A stretch of DNA of 51,497 nucleotides from Anaerolineaceae bacterium (GTDB lineage Bacteria > Chloroflexota > Anaerolineae > Anaerolineales > UBA11657). The notes under the pieces were generated by a model. It was not told the origin of the DNA. It saw nothing but the letters and a program-made list of their open reading frames with translations, and searched no databases. Positions 36,783 through 45,232 of the stretch are shown here, one piece after another (position 1 is the first letter of the stretch; each line of letters opens with the position of its first letter). Position numbers and translations under genes: made by a program. The DNA lies in contig BGOS01000021.1 in NCBI GenBank assembly GCA_003569365.1, positions 1 to 51,497 of the forward strand, read 5' to 3'.

Positions 36783-36983
36783 GTAAGGTGCGGTTTATTT
36801 ATTTTTTGCACCTGGCCGGTTTAATTCTCTTTCATTACTTGGTATTGGCTGGCGTGGGGTTGGTTCGCAGATTCGTTTGAGGGATGGCGGGGCGGAGCAG
36901 CCCTGCTTTGCGAACAACTTCATCGGTTAATGAAGGCGGGTCCCGGCGCAGGGCCCGCCTTTTTAATTTATTCGGGGGGTTTT
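36783..36983 (+). promoter_or_regulatory. Structured 5' leader ending in an intrinsic terminator
   Basis: This gene-free leader contains several stems: AGGTGC/GCACCT (36786-36791, 36808-36813) with a U-rich loop; GTTCGCA/TGCGAAC (36863-36869, 36909-36915); CTTCAT/ATGAAG (36918-36923, 36930-36935). It ends in GGCGGG-T-CCC/GGGCCCGCC (36935-36944, 36951-36959) followed by TTTTTAATTTATT, a clear intrinsic terminator only about 12 bases before the start codon. It may be a riboswitch or other attenuator; it matches no class I can name. Confidence 0.7.
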
Positions 36984-38030
36984 ATGGGTACAGACCAGAT
37001 TGCCCGTCTTGCAGGGCTTGTGGCGTTTGGAGTGCTTGGCTTTTATTTGGAGCTGCCCAGGCCGGTGGCGGAGTTGCTGGCCAAGCCTTGGGACGGGTTT
37101 GTGCTGCCTTTTGCGGCAGCGCTCTTTGGCGCGGTGGCAACGCCGTACATCTCCACCCGCCCCGCCCGGCAGGTGCGGCGCTTCCTAGGCGAGGCATCGC
37201 TGGCGATTGCGCTGAGCGGTTTGCTGGGGTTGGTGCTGGGGCTGGTGGTGGCTGCGCTGCTGGCCATCCCGCTCGGGCAGCTGCCCTTTCCGTTTGGCGC
37301 GCTGCTGCCTTCGGCTGGCGCACTGCTGTGTGCGTGGCTGGGCACCACATTTTTTGTGGCCCGGCAGCGGGAGATTGTTGCGCTGGCGCGTTCGCGCGGA
37401 CTGCGCATCGGCGCTGCCAGCAATCCGGCAGCTGCTGGCGGTGCGGGCGTGCTGCTGGATACCAGCGTCATCATCGATGGCCGCATCGCGGATATTTTTG
37501 CGACCGGCTTTGTTGGCGCGCAGTTGTGGGTACCCGGATTTGTGTTGATTGAATTGCAGCGCGTGGCGGATTCGGCTGACGCCTTGCGGCGTGGCCGGGG
37601 CCGGCGCGGGCTTGAGATTTTGGGCCGCATGCAAAAAGATTTCCCCGACACAGTTAAGATTCTGGATGAGGATATTCCGGGAGTGCGCGAGGTGGATGAC
37701 AAGCTGGTGCGCCTTGGCCAAAAGCTGGGCTGTCCCGTGATGACCAATGACTTCAATCTCAATCGCGTGGCCGCACTGCAGGGAGTGGTGGTGCTCAACA
37801 TCAATGAACTGGCTAGTGCAGTGCGTGCCGTGCTAATGCCCGGCGAGACTTTTCGGCTGCTGGTGAGCGCGGAAGGCAAAGAGCTTTCGCAGGGCGTGGG
37901 CTATCTGGAGGACGGCACGATGGTGGTGGTGGACGACGGCCGGCGCCACATTGGCGCCACCATTGCGGTGGTGGTGACCAAAGTGCTGCAGACGGCGGCC
38001 GGGCGCATGGTCTTTACGCGGCCCGAGTAA
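36984..38030 (+). CDS. PIN/TRAM domain membrane protein (YacL-like)
   Basis: A 348-aa protein with N-terminal membrane helices (about 8-24, 38-56, 68-98, 106-126), then a PIN nuclease-like domain with acidic residues in VLLDTSVIIDGRIADI and DFNLNRVA, and a C-terminal TRAM RNA-binding domain (about 285-345, containing LSQGVGYLEDGTMVVVDDGR). This matches the YacL/PilT-PIN-TRAM family found widely in Gram-positive-like bacteria. Activity is unproven. The gene precedes cysS, a common neighbour, and follows the terminator-ended leader. Confidence 0.92.
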   Translation: MGTDQIARLAGLVAFGVLGFYLELPRPVAELLAKPWDGFVLPFAAALFGAVATPYISTRPARQVRRFLGEASLAIALSGLLGLVLGLVVAALLAIPLGQLPFPFGALLPSAGALLCAWLGTTFFVARQREIVALARSRGLRIGAASNPAAAGGAGVLLDTSVIIDGRIADIFATGFVGAQLWVPGFVLIELQRVADSADALRRGRGRRGLEILGRMQKDFPDTVKILDEDIPGVREVDDKLVRLGQKLGCPVMTNDFNLNRVAALQGVVVLNINELASAVRAVLMPGETFRLLVSAEGKELSQGVGYLEDGTMVVVDDGRRHIGATIAVVVTKVLQTAAGRMVFTRPE

Positions 38031-38061
38031 TGCGGCCCGGTATTTGCAGCGGAGCCCGGCC

Positions 38062-39528
38062 ATGACCCTGGTTGTATACAACGCACTCTCGCGCCAGAAG
38101 GAACCCTTTGTGCCGCGCGAGCCCGGGCGCATCTTCATGTATGTTTGCGGCCCCACCGTGTATGACCACGCGCACATTGGCCACGCCAAAATGTACGTAT
38201 CGATGGATGTGATTGTGCGCCATCTGCGCCACTGCGGCTATGCGCTGCGCTATGTGCAAAACATAACCGATGTCGGCCACCTGCTGGACAGCGGCGAAGA
38301 CCGCATTCTTAAAGGCGCACGCCGCGAACGGGTGGAACCGATGGAGGTGGTGGAGCGCTACATGCGCTCTTACTTGGATGACATGGACGCGCTGCACAAC
38401 ACACGCCCGGATATCATGCCGCGCGCCAGCGGGCATGTGCCGGAGCAGATTGCCGCGGTGCAGCAATTGCTGGCGCAGGGCAACGCCTACGAAGTGAACG
38501 GCTCGGTTTATTTTGATGTTTCATCGCACGCAGACTACGGCAAACTTTCCGGCCGGCGCGTGGCGGAGCTTGAAGAGGGCGCGCGCGTGGCGGTCCGCGA
38601 TGACAAGCGCCGCCCGGAGGATTTTGCGTTGTGGAAGCGCGCCGAGCCGGAGCACATCATGCGCTGGCCCAGCCCGTGGGGCGAGGGTTTCCCGGGCTGG
38701 CACATTGAGTGCAGCGCCATGGCGATGAAGTATTTGGGGCAGAGCTTTGACATTCACGGCGGCGGCATTGACAATATTTTTCCGCACAACGAATGCGAGA
38801 TGGCGCAGTCTGAAGCGCTGACGGGCAGCACCTACGCCAACTACTGGCTGCTGGCGGGCTCGCTGACGGTGGACGGCGTGAAGATGAGCAAGAGCCTCGG
38901 CAACTCCATCACCATCAAGGATGCGCTGCAGCGCCACACAGCGGAGGTGCTGCGTTTCTTTGTGCTCTCCGGGCACTATAGCAACCCGATTGACGTGAGC
39001 GAGATGGCGCTGGGCGCTGCGCAGCGCGGGTGGGAGCGATTGATGGTGCCGGTGCGCACCGTGCGCCAGCGCTTGCAGCAGGCGGGCCTTGCATCGCAGG
39101 ATGAGCTCGATTTTAGTGGTGTGCTGGATGAAGCGCGCCAGGCATTTCGGGCGGGGATGGATGACGACTTCAATGCGCCGGCTGCGCTGGCGGCGTTGTT
39201 TGAGCTGACGCGCCAGGTAAACGCTATGCTGGCTAGCGGCCCGCAGCCTGGCCGCGCCACATTGGCTGCGATTGATGCGGTCTACAGCGAACTGGGCGGT
39301 GGCGTGCTGGGTGTAATCCCGCAAAGTACTGCGGCGAGCGGAGATGCGGGGCGCGAAGCGGGCCTGGTGCAGCTGCTAATTGAAATGCGCATGCAGGCGC
39401 GCGCCCGCAAAGATTTTGCAGCCAGCGACAACATCCGCGACAGCCTGCGCGCGCTGGGCATTGTGCTGGAAGACGGCAAAGACGGCACAACCTGGAAGGC
39501 CGGTTTGCAGGCAGCTGATGAAGCATGA
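38062..39528 (+). CDS. cysS: Cysteinyl-tRNA synthetase
   Basis: Charges tRNA-Cys. It is 488 aa. HIGH motif is HIGHAK (about 38-43), KMSKS is KMSKSLGN (about 273-280), and zinc ligands come from Cys29 (VCGPTVYD) and the [10 protein letters not shown] and [10 protein letters not shown] stretches. The ATG at 38062 follows a weak AGCCCGG region; an upstream in-frame start 18 bases earlier is possible. Its end overlaps rlmB by 4 bases (ATGA). Confidence 0.96.
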   Translation: MTLVVYNALSRQKEPFVPREPGRIFMYVCGPTVYDHAHIGHAKMYVSMDVIVRHLRHCGYALRYVQNITDVGHLLDSGEDRILKGARRERVEPMEVVERYMRSYLDDMDALHNTRPDIMPRASGHVPEQIAAVQQLLAQGNAYEVNGSVYFDVSSHADYGKLSGRRVAELEEGARVAVRDDKRRPEDFALWKRAEPEHIMRWPSPWGEGFPGWHIECSAMAMKYLGQSFDIHGGGIDNIFPHNECEMAQSEALTGSTYANYWLLAGSLTVDGVKMSKSLGNSITIKDALQRHTAEVLRFFVLSGHYSNPIDVSEMALGAAQRGWERLMVPVRTVRQRLQQAGLASQDELDFSGVLDEARQAFRAGMDDDFNAPAALAALFELTRQVNAMLASGPQPGRATLAAIDAVYSELGGGVLGVIPQSTAASGDAGREAGLVQLLIEMRMQARARKDFAASDNIRDSLRALGIVLEDGKDGTTWKAGLQAADEA

Positions 39529-40265
39529 GCGAGCTGCTGTGCCGGCGCAACACGATCCTCGAGGCTTTGACTGCCGGCCGGCGTGACTTTCACCGTTTGC
39601 TGCTGGCCGAAGACGCCACGGCGGCGTCCACCAACGCCGTGCGCGCAGCCGCCCGCCAGCGCGGCGTGCGCGAGGAAACCATCAGCGCGGAAAAGCTGGC
39701 GCAGCTGGCGCACGGCGAAAAACACCAGGGCGCGCTGCTGGCGGTGGGTGACTACCCGTATGTGGAACTAACCGAGATATTGGATAGCGTGCCAACCGGT
39801 GCGCTGCCCTTGCTGCTGATTCTGGATCTGGTGCAATCGCCGGGCAACATCGGGCGCGTACTGCGCAGTGCGGAGGCGTTTGGTGTGCATGGCGTGGTGC
39901 TGCCGGAGCGGCGCGCGGGCGGAGTTACGCCGGCGGTGGCAGATGCGTCGATGGGCGCCAGCGAACACATGCGCATTGCGCAGGTGACCAACGTAGTGCA
40001 GGCGATGGAGCAGATGCGCGCGCGCGACATCTGGCTGGCGGGCCTGGACATGGCAGCGGATGCGCAGCCGCTGGGCAAGATGGATTTAAACCGCGCGCTG
40101 GCGGTGGTGATTGGCAATGAGGGCAGCGGCTTGCGGCGCCTGGTGCGCGAGCGCTGCGATTTTCTGGTGCGCATCCCCATGCATGGGCGCGTGGCTTCTT
40201 TGAACGCTGCGATTGCGGGCTCGCTGGCGCTGTTTGCCGCCGTGCAGGCGCGCCAGCCGCGCTAA
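39525..40265 (+). CDS. rlmB: 23S rRNA (guanosine-2'-O-)-methyltransferase
   Basis: SpoU/TrmH-family RNA ribose methyltransferase; RlmB modifies 23S rRNA G2251 in E. coli. It is 246 aa. A small N-terminal substrate-binding domain (about 1-75) precedes the knotted SPOUT domain. Visible motifs are LDLVQSPGNIGRVLRSAEAF (motif 1), VIGNEGSGLRRLV (motif 2) and IPMHGRVASLNAAIAGSLAL (motif 3). The cysS-rlmB pairing is conserved in many bacteria and the two overlap by 4 bases. Exact rRNA site is inferred. Confidence 0.93.
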   Translation: MSELLCRRNTILEALTAGRRDFHRLLLAEDATAASTNAVRAAARQRGVREETISAEKLAQLAHGEKHQGALLAVGDYPYVELTEILDSVPTGALPLLLILDLVQSPGNIGRVLRSAEAFGVHGVVLPERRAGGVTPAVADASMGASEHMRIAQVTNVVQAMEQMRARDIWLAGLDMAADAQPLGKMDLNRALAVVIGNEGSGLRRLVRERCDFLVRIPMHGRVASLNAAIAGSLALFAAVQARQPR

Positions 40266-40304
40266 CGCTGCGCGGCGCGCAGCTGCTGCCGGCGGGCTGC
40301 CAGT

Positions 40305-40922
40305 TTAACCAGCCGGCAGCGCAGCGCTGTGCAGCAGCGTATGCGCACTGTCCTCCAACCGGTCCAGCACATCATAAGCTTCAGCAATGTCACGTGCCAC
40401 CACCACTACGCCGTGCTGCGCCAGAATTAAACCGAGCCCGTTGTTTTGCAGTGTGGCAGCGCGCGGACGCAAGGCTGCCACCACGGCTTCCGCCAGCTCC
40501 GCGGAGTGGCTGGGCAGCGGCCGCACCACGTCCAGCACGCCAAACTTGTGCGTGTACTCCACTGTTGGCGTTAGCGGCCGGCCGGCGTTTGCAAACACGC
40601 TTAGGTGGCGCGGGTGCGCGTGAATGACGCCATTGACGGCGGAAAACGCGCGCAGGCAGGCAAAGTGCATTTTGCTTTCGCGGCTCAGCAGCGCTGCGTC
40701 GCCCTCCAGCACGCGCTCTTGCGCGTCCAGCACAATCAGCTGCGCGGGCTGCAGGTTCCAGCGCTGCTTGCTGCCGGCATAGCGCGGCGTAATGAAAGTG
40801 TGTGCGCCCACGCGGCAGCTTAAATTGCCGCCGGCGGAGTTGGTGAGGTGGCGGGCGTACATCAGGCGCGCCAGCTCCACCATCAGCGGGCGCGGGTCGT
40901 CAGGCAGGTTAAGCGGGCTCAT
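40305..40922 (-). CDS. Class II aldolase/adducin family protein
   Basis: Zinc-dependent sugar-phosphate aldolase or epimerase of the FucA/AraD type. It is 205 aa from the ATG at 40922. The zinc site is visible in VIHAHPRHLSVFA (two His) and AQHGVVVV (third His); SAGGNLSCRV and ITPRYAGSK form the phosphate-binding region. A start 75 bases further upstream has no supporting signal. It diverges from a PfkB sugar kinase, which suggests a ketose-1-phosphate pathway. Confidence 0.9.
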   Translation of the reverse strand: MSPLNLPDDPRPLMVELARLMYARHLTNSAGGNLSCRVGAHTFITPRYAGSKQRWNLQPAQLIVLDAQERVLEGDAALLSRESKMHFACLRAFSAVNGVIHAHPRHLSVFANAGRPLTPTVEYTHKFGVLDVVRPLPSHSAELAEAVVAALRPRAATLQNNGLGLILAQHGVVVVARDIAEAYDVLDRLEDSAHTLLHSAALPAG

Positions 40923-40995
40923 TATTTCTTCATCTTGTACGGCTGGTAAATTAAACTTTTGCGCATGCAATACAATTCTTGCAAGCAACCGGTGC

Positions 40996-41023
40996 ACAAT
41001 TGGTTGGATGCCAGCCCAATTGT
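40996..41023. repeat. 8-bp inverted repeat in front of the PfkB gene
   Basis: ACAATTGG (40996-41003) and CCAATTGT (41016-41023) are perfect inverted copies 12 bases apart. A TACAAT box at 40971-40976 upstream puts the repeat in the 5' leader of the PfkB gene, so it could be a repressor site or hairpin. Confidence 0.55.
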
Positions 41024-41041
41024 AATGCGGAGCTGTATTTT

Positions 41042-41970
41042 ATGATTCTAGTTTGCGCACCCAACCCGGCGATTGATAAAACGCTGCTGCTGGCACACTG
41101 GGCGCCGGGCGGCGTATGGCGCGCCACGCAGGTGCTGCTGCAGGCGGGCGGAAAGGGCTACAACTTTGCGCGCGCGCTGGGCGTTTTGGGCCAGCCGGCA
41201 CTGGTGGTGGGGCCGCTGGGCGGCCGTGACGGACACCGTTTGTGCGCTCTGGCGGCCGCTGACGGCATTGCCCATGCGCCTTTCTGGGTGGCTGGTGAGA
41301 CGCGTACCTGCACCATTATTGTGGATGCTGCGGCCGGCAACGATACGGTGTTGAACGAGCCGGGCGCAGCGCAGCAACCCGGCGAATGGGAGCGGCTGCT
41401 GGCAGCGCTGGAGCAGCAACTGCCACATGCGCGTTATCTGGCAGTGTGCGGCAGCTGCCGGCCGGCCGACCCCGTGGATGGATTGCAGCGCGTGGTGCAG
41501 CTGGCGCAGCGCCACAAGGTGCCCGTGCTGCTGGACGCGCATGGCGTGCAGTTGGCAGCGGCGGTTGCGGCCGGCCCCTGGTGCTGAAGATTAACCAGAA
41601 CGAAGCCGCTGCGCTGCTGGGGCGCCCCCTGCGCGGAACTGAAGATGTGCGCCGGGCGCTGCCCGAGCTGCGCACGCACGGCGCGCAGCAGGTGGTGATT
41701 ACGCTGGGCGCGGCCGGTGCCATGGCAATAGACGCCACCGATGAGATCTGTTTTTGCGCTGCGCCGCAGGTGGACGCTATATGCGCAGTGGGCAGTGGCG
41801 ACTCATTTTTTGCAGGGCTGGCGGCGGCACTGTGCGCGGGCGCGACGCTGCAGGTGGCGGTGCGCCACGGCGTGGCCGCCGGCGCTGCCAATACGCTGCA
41901 GCTGGGCGCTGGCAGTTTTAGCGCCGGGCGCATGCAGCAGCTGCTCGCTGCGCTGCCGCCTGCTGTGTAA
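41042..41970 (+). CDS. PfkB-family sugar kinase, 1-phosphofructokinase-like (apparent frameshift)
   Basis: Ribokinase-fold kinase of the FruK/LacC branch, which phosphorylates fructose-1-phosphate or tagatose-6-phosphate. The N-terminal part runs from the ATG at 41042 (MILVCAPNPAIDKTLLL) with the GGKGYNFARALGVLG motif; after the CCCC run at 41575-41578 the sequence continues in another frame with LKINQNEAAALLG and the anion-hole motif AVGSGDSFFAGLAAAL. One extra C restores a 309-aa protein, the normal family length. Either a sequencing error or a recent pseudogene. It diverges from the class II aldolase gene. Confidence 0.88.
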
Positions 41971-41977
41971 TAAGTTT

Positions 41978-42892
41978 TTAGGTTACCAGCAGCCCGCAGT
42001 GCGGGCAAAGGCGCCAATCCGCTTCCAGTCCGCGCCCGCATGCACAGCTGCCCGCCTTCGCGGCCCTCGCCACTGAAGCCGGTGCGGCGGCGGGGTCTTC
42101 GATCTTGGTGCTTTCCAAATCGTCATGTCCAAACAGCGCCTTCATCAGCACCTTCCCCACCACATTAAACAGCACCGCAAAGAGGCACAAGCCGGCAAAC
42201 ATCGTAACCGCAGCTACCAGCCGGCCGCCTACTGTTACGGGGTACATGTCCCCGTAACCCACGGTGGTGATGGTGGTCACGCTCCACCACATTGCTTGCG
42301 GAATGGACGTGAACAGCGTGCCCTCGTTTTGTCCCTCGGCAAAATACATCAGCGTGCTGGAGATCATGATGACTGTGAAAAGCGAAACGCCATAGATTGT
42401 CAGGTTCATGCGCACATTGGCATCTGCATGCGCGGTCTGCCCCAGATCTTCTGTAACGCCGCGTGCCAACTTTAGGATCCGCAGGATCCGCATAAAGCGC
42501 AGGATGCGCAGCTGGCGCAGCACTTTGAGCGCTGCAAAATTTCCCAAGTTGGCATAGCTTGGCAGTACGGACATCAGGTCAATGACGCCCCATATGCCAA
42601 GCACATACGCCTTGCGGTCCGGGGCGGTGTAAATATTAAGCACATACTCCACCGTGAAGATGCCTACCAGCGTCCACTCCACAATATCAAGATAGAAGTG
42701 ATATTGTTCGCGGAAGGAAACCACAGTGTCCATCACGGTGAAAAACACGGAGGCAAAGATCAGAGTCGTCAAAAATCTGCTGACACGCTGAAAAGCCAGC
42801 GAATGATGATCTTGAAAAGTAGCCTTTAAGCCTGCATCAATGCGCTGAAACCAGTTGCCAGCGGCAGTGTTTGTTGTTAGAGAGGTGCTCAT
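41978..42892 (-). CDS. Voltage-gated potassium channel with C-terminal zinc ribbon
   Basis: A 304-aa six-helix Kv-type channel: S1 to S3 at about 41-111, S4 sensor LKVLRQLRILRFMRILRILK with Arg at every third position (126, 129, 132, 135, 138), pore loop with selectivity filter TTVGYGD (209-215), and S6 at about 226-248. The cytoplasmic tail ends in a zinc ribbon, CAC (283-285) and CPHC (296-299), which is unusual for such channels. It faces the small zinc-finger gene at 42980 across a short divergent gap. Confidence 0.93.
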   Translation of the reverse strand: MSTSLTTNTAAGNWFQRIDAGLKATFQDHHSLAFQRVSRFLTTLIFASVFFTVMDTVVSFREQYHFYLDIVEWTLVGIFTVEYVLNIYTAPDRKAYVLGIWGVIDLMSVLPSYANLGNFAALKVLRQLRILRFMRILRILKLARGVTEDLGQTAHADANVRMNLTIYGVSLFTVIMISSTLMYFAEGQNEGTLFTSIPQAMWWSVTTITTVGYGDMYPVTVGGRLVAAVTMFAGLCLFAVLFNVVGKVLMKALFGHDDLESTKIEDPAAAPASVARAAKAGSCACGRGLEADWRLCPHCGLLVT

Positions 42893-42979
42893 GATTTATT
42901 CAATGCTCCATTGCAGTCTGATGTTGGATTCCATTATAACTAGCTTCTCCAGCATAGCGGCTGGTAAACTTGCGGCCTC

Positions 42980-43192
42980 ATGCATTCGCCTGCGACGCCC
43001 ATGTTTGTAAAACAGTGTGACTGCTGTGGTGCACCCATGCAGGCGCATGCCTGCAAAATAACTTGCGTGGGCTGCGGCTATCGCTTCGATTGCTCTGACC
43101 TGAGCCTTAACTTTGACGTGCCGGCAGGCCCGCCTGTGCCCGTCAACGCTGCCGCGCAGCATGAGTTGCGCCCGTGGCGCGGTGCCGTTTAG
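42980..43192 (+). CDS. Small zinc-finger protein
   Basis: A 70-aa frame with a double Cys knuckle, CDCC near 13-16 and CVGC near 29-32, followed by GYRFDCSDLSLNFD. The compact Cys pattern and ordered sequence suggest a real zinc-ribbon protein rather than chance. It may start at the second ATG (43001). No named function. It is divergent from the channel gene, whose own C-terminus carries a similar ribbon. Confidence 0.6.
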   Translation: MHSPATPMFVKQCDCCGAPMQAHACKITCVGCGYRFDCSDLSLNFDVPAGPPVPVNAAAQHELRPWRGAV

Positions 43193-43276
43193 TAAACGCC
43201 CTAAATTAAGTTCAACACAACAGGCTGAAGCCGTTGGTTCATGCATTCGTGCTGGCGGGTACGGAGCCGCAGCGCT

Positions 43277-43675
43277 TTAGGTTTCAGGGGCGAAAAATAG
43301 CTCCCACCACACGCGCCAGTTTTGCGGGCGCGCCGGTGGCGGGGGCGGCGGAGCGGGTGTGGGTGCCACGTAACCCGCCGGCGTCACCACAATCACGCGG
43401 GTTTCATCCGCGAAGCCATAGCCAAGTTTGCGCGCCTCATTTTCCACGGCGTTGGGGCTCTCCAAATATGCCTGTGTGGCGCGCAGATCAACCGAGCGCT
43501 GCTGCTCGGCAGCCAGCTCGGCCTGCAGCCGGTTGCGCTCGGCGCGGATGTCTGCCAGCTGCATTAGCTTGGTGCGGTATACGCCCACAGACACCACTGC
43601 CAGCAGGCCCGCCACCCCCATGAGCAGCGTAACCGGAGAGATGCGCGGCCAGCGCCGCCGCGAAGTTGTGGTCAT
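43277..43675 (-). CDS. FtsB/DivIC-like septum formation protein
   Basis: A 132-aa bitopic membrane protein: short basic cytoplasmic start (MTTTSRRRWPRIS), one helix (about 14-36) and a periplasmic coiled coil (about 40-75, LADIRAERNRLQAELAAEQQ), then the family end NEARKLGYGFADETRVIVV and a Pro-rich tail. This is the FtsB/DivIC layout, a linker in the divisome. The ATG at 43675 is chosen because a longer frame runs into the tRNA-Leu gene. Confidence 0.85.
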   Translation of the reverse strand: MTTTSRRRWPRISPVTLLMGVAGLLAVVSVGVYRTKLMQLADIRAERNRLQAELAAEQQRSVDLRATQAYLESPNAVENEARKLGYGFADETRVIVVTPAGYVAPTPAPPPPPPARPQNWRVWWELFFAPET

Positions 43676-43743
43676 AAGTTTATGGTTTGGAGTGCATGCG
43701 CAGGCTGCAGGGCGCACCGGCTGCCCGCGCGCGCCGCAAAGAA

Positions 43744-43827
<84 letters not shown>

Positions 43828-43837
43828 CTGCAAAGAG

Positions 43838-43865
43838 ATTTTATGCGTTTTGTTTGAACTGTCAA
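43838..43865 (-). promoter_or_regulatory. Promoter of tRNA-Leu
   Basis: On the minus strand, consensus TTGACA (43865-43860) and TAAAAT (43843-43838) are 16 bases apart, ending about 10 bases before the tRNA. The FtsB-like gene downstream is likely co-transcribed. Confidence 0.85.
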
Positions 43866-44060
43866 ACATAGGCTGAAAAACAGGTGCAGTCACTGCTGCA
43901 GCGGACCATGGACGCGGGCTGTTTGCAAGCTGTGGCAATCCAATAAGCCGGCCACGCGCGCAAACCGCAGCGCTGCCCGCAGCAAAGGTTGCGCCCGCTT
44001 GGCTGGCTGGTTGCCGCACTGCCGGCAATTGCCCTGCCTTTGGCTGCCGCCGGCACGCTG

Positions 44061-45221
44061 TTAGCGCAGCCCCAGCTCATGGCGCGCAATAATCGTGCGC
44101 TGAATCTCGCTCGTGCCCTCGTATATCTCGGTGATCTTTGCATCGCGGAAGTAGCGCTCAACGGGCAGCTCTTTGGAGTAGCCCATGCCGCCATGCAGCT
44201 GCAGCGCGCGGTGGGCGCATTCCATGGCTGTCTCTGAGGCGTGCAGTTTGGCCATGCTGGCCTCCAATGTGTAGCGCCCGCCGTGGACTTGCGTGTGCGC
44301 CTTGGCCAGTGCGGCACTGTAAGTAAGCAGGCGCGCCGCTTCAATGCGCAGCTTCATGTCTGCAATCTGAAACTGCAGCCCCTGAAACTCACCGATCTTT
44401 TTTCCGAAAGCCTCGCGCTGCTTGCAATAGCCAACCGCTGCCTCATATGCAGCTTCGGCAATCCCCAGCGCCTGGGCAGCCACGCCAATGCGGCCAGCAT
44501 CCAGCACGGCCATCGCCAGCTTAAAGCCCTCGCCCTCCGCGCCGATGCGATCCTCCACCGCGCAGCGGTAATCATCAAACACAACCTCGCTTGTGGCCGA
44601 GGCACGAATGCCCAGCTTGGGCTCCGTCTTGCCGCGGCTGAAGCCCGGCTGGGTGGTGTCGATGATGAAGGCACTGATGCCGCGATGGCCCAGCTCTGGC
44701 GCAGTCATGGTGAACAGCAGAATGATGCGCGCCACGGGTGCGCTGGTCACCCAGCTTTTACGGCCGTTGATGCGGTAGTGGTCGCCATGGCGCACTGCGC
44801 GCGAGAGCATTGTGCCGGCATCAGAGCCGGACATGGGCTCGGTCAGCGAGTACGACCCGATCCATTCGCCGCTGGCCACACGCATCAGGTAGCGCTGCTT
44901 CTGCGCTTCACTGCCGTAATGCAGCAGCGCGTGGCACACCAGCGAGTTGTTGACCGTCATGATGGTGCCGTGCGCGGCATCGGCTTTGCTGATCTCCAGC
45001 ATGGCCAGTACGTAAGACATTGGGTCCATGCCGGCGCCGCCGTACTCCTCCGGCACTTCGATGCCCATCAGGCCCAGCTTGCCCATCAAGGCTACGGTGC
45101 GCAGCGGGAACTCGCCGCTCTCGTCATGCGCTGCCGCAATTGGCACAATCTCGCGCTGCGCAAAGTCGCGCGTTGCTTTGCGCAGTTGCTCGTGCTCGGG
45201 GGTCAGCGTCAGGTTTGGCAT
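44061..45221 (-). CDS. Acyl-CoA dehydrogenase
   Basis: FAD enzyme introducing the alpha-beta double bond in acyl-CoA beta-oxidation. It is 386 aa. Family motifs: YSLTEPMSGSDAGTMLSRAV (FAD/substrate region), AALAKAHTQVHGGRYTLEAS and the catalytic Glu in YEGTSEIQRTIIARHEL, the short-chain (butyryl-CoA type) position. It starts 11 bases after the glutamate dehydrogenase gene, so the two are co-transcribed. The natural acyl chain length is not determinable here. Confidence 0.95.
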   Translation of the reverse strand: MPNLTLTPEHEQLRKATRDFAQREIVPIAAAHDESGEFPLRTVALMGKLGLMGIEVPEEYGGAGMDPMSYVLAMLEISKADAAHGTIMTVNNSLVCHALLHYGSEAQKQRYLMRVASGEWIGSYSLTEPMSGSDAGTMLSRAVRHGDHYRINGRKSWVTSAPVARIILLFTMTAPELGHRGISAFIIDTTQPGFSRGKTEPKLGIRASATSEVVFDDYRCAVEDRIGAEGEGFKLAMAVLDAGRIGVAAQALGIAEAAYEAAVGYCKQREAFGKKIGEFQGLQFQIADMKLRIEAARLLTYSAALAKAHTQVHGGRYTLEASMAKLHASETAMECAHRALQLHGGMGYSKELPVERYFRDAKITEIYEGTSEIQRTIIARHELGLR

Positions 45222-45232
45222 CGTGGCCGGCG

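Noticed and set aside
36884-37552. 222-codon plus-strand frame overlapping the PIN/TRAM gene
   Set aside because: Different frame from the PIN/TRAM protein, begins inside the structured leader, and the product is Arg/Cys/Ala-rich without motifs.
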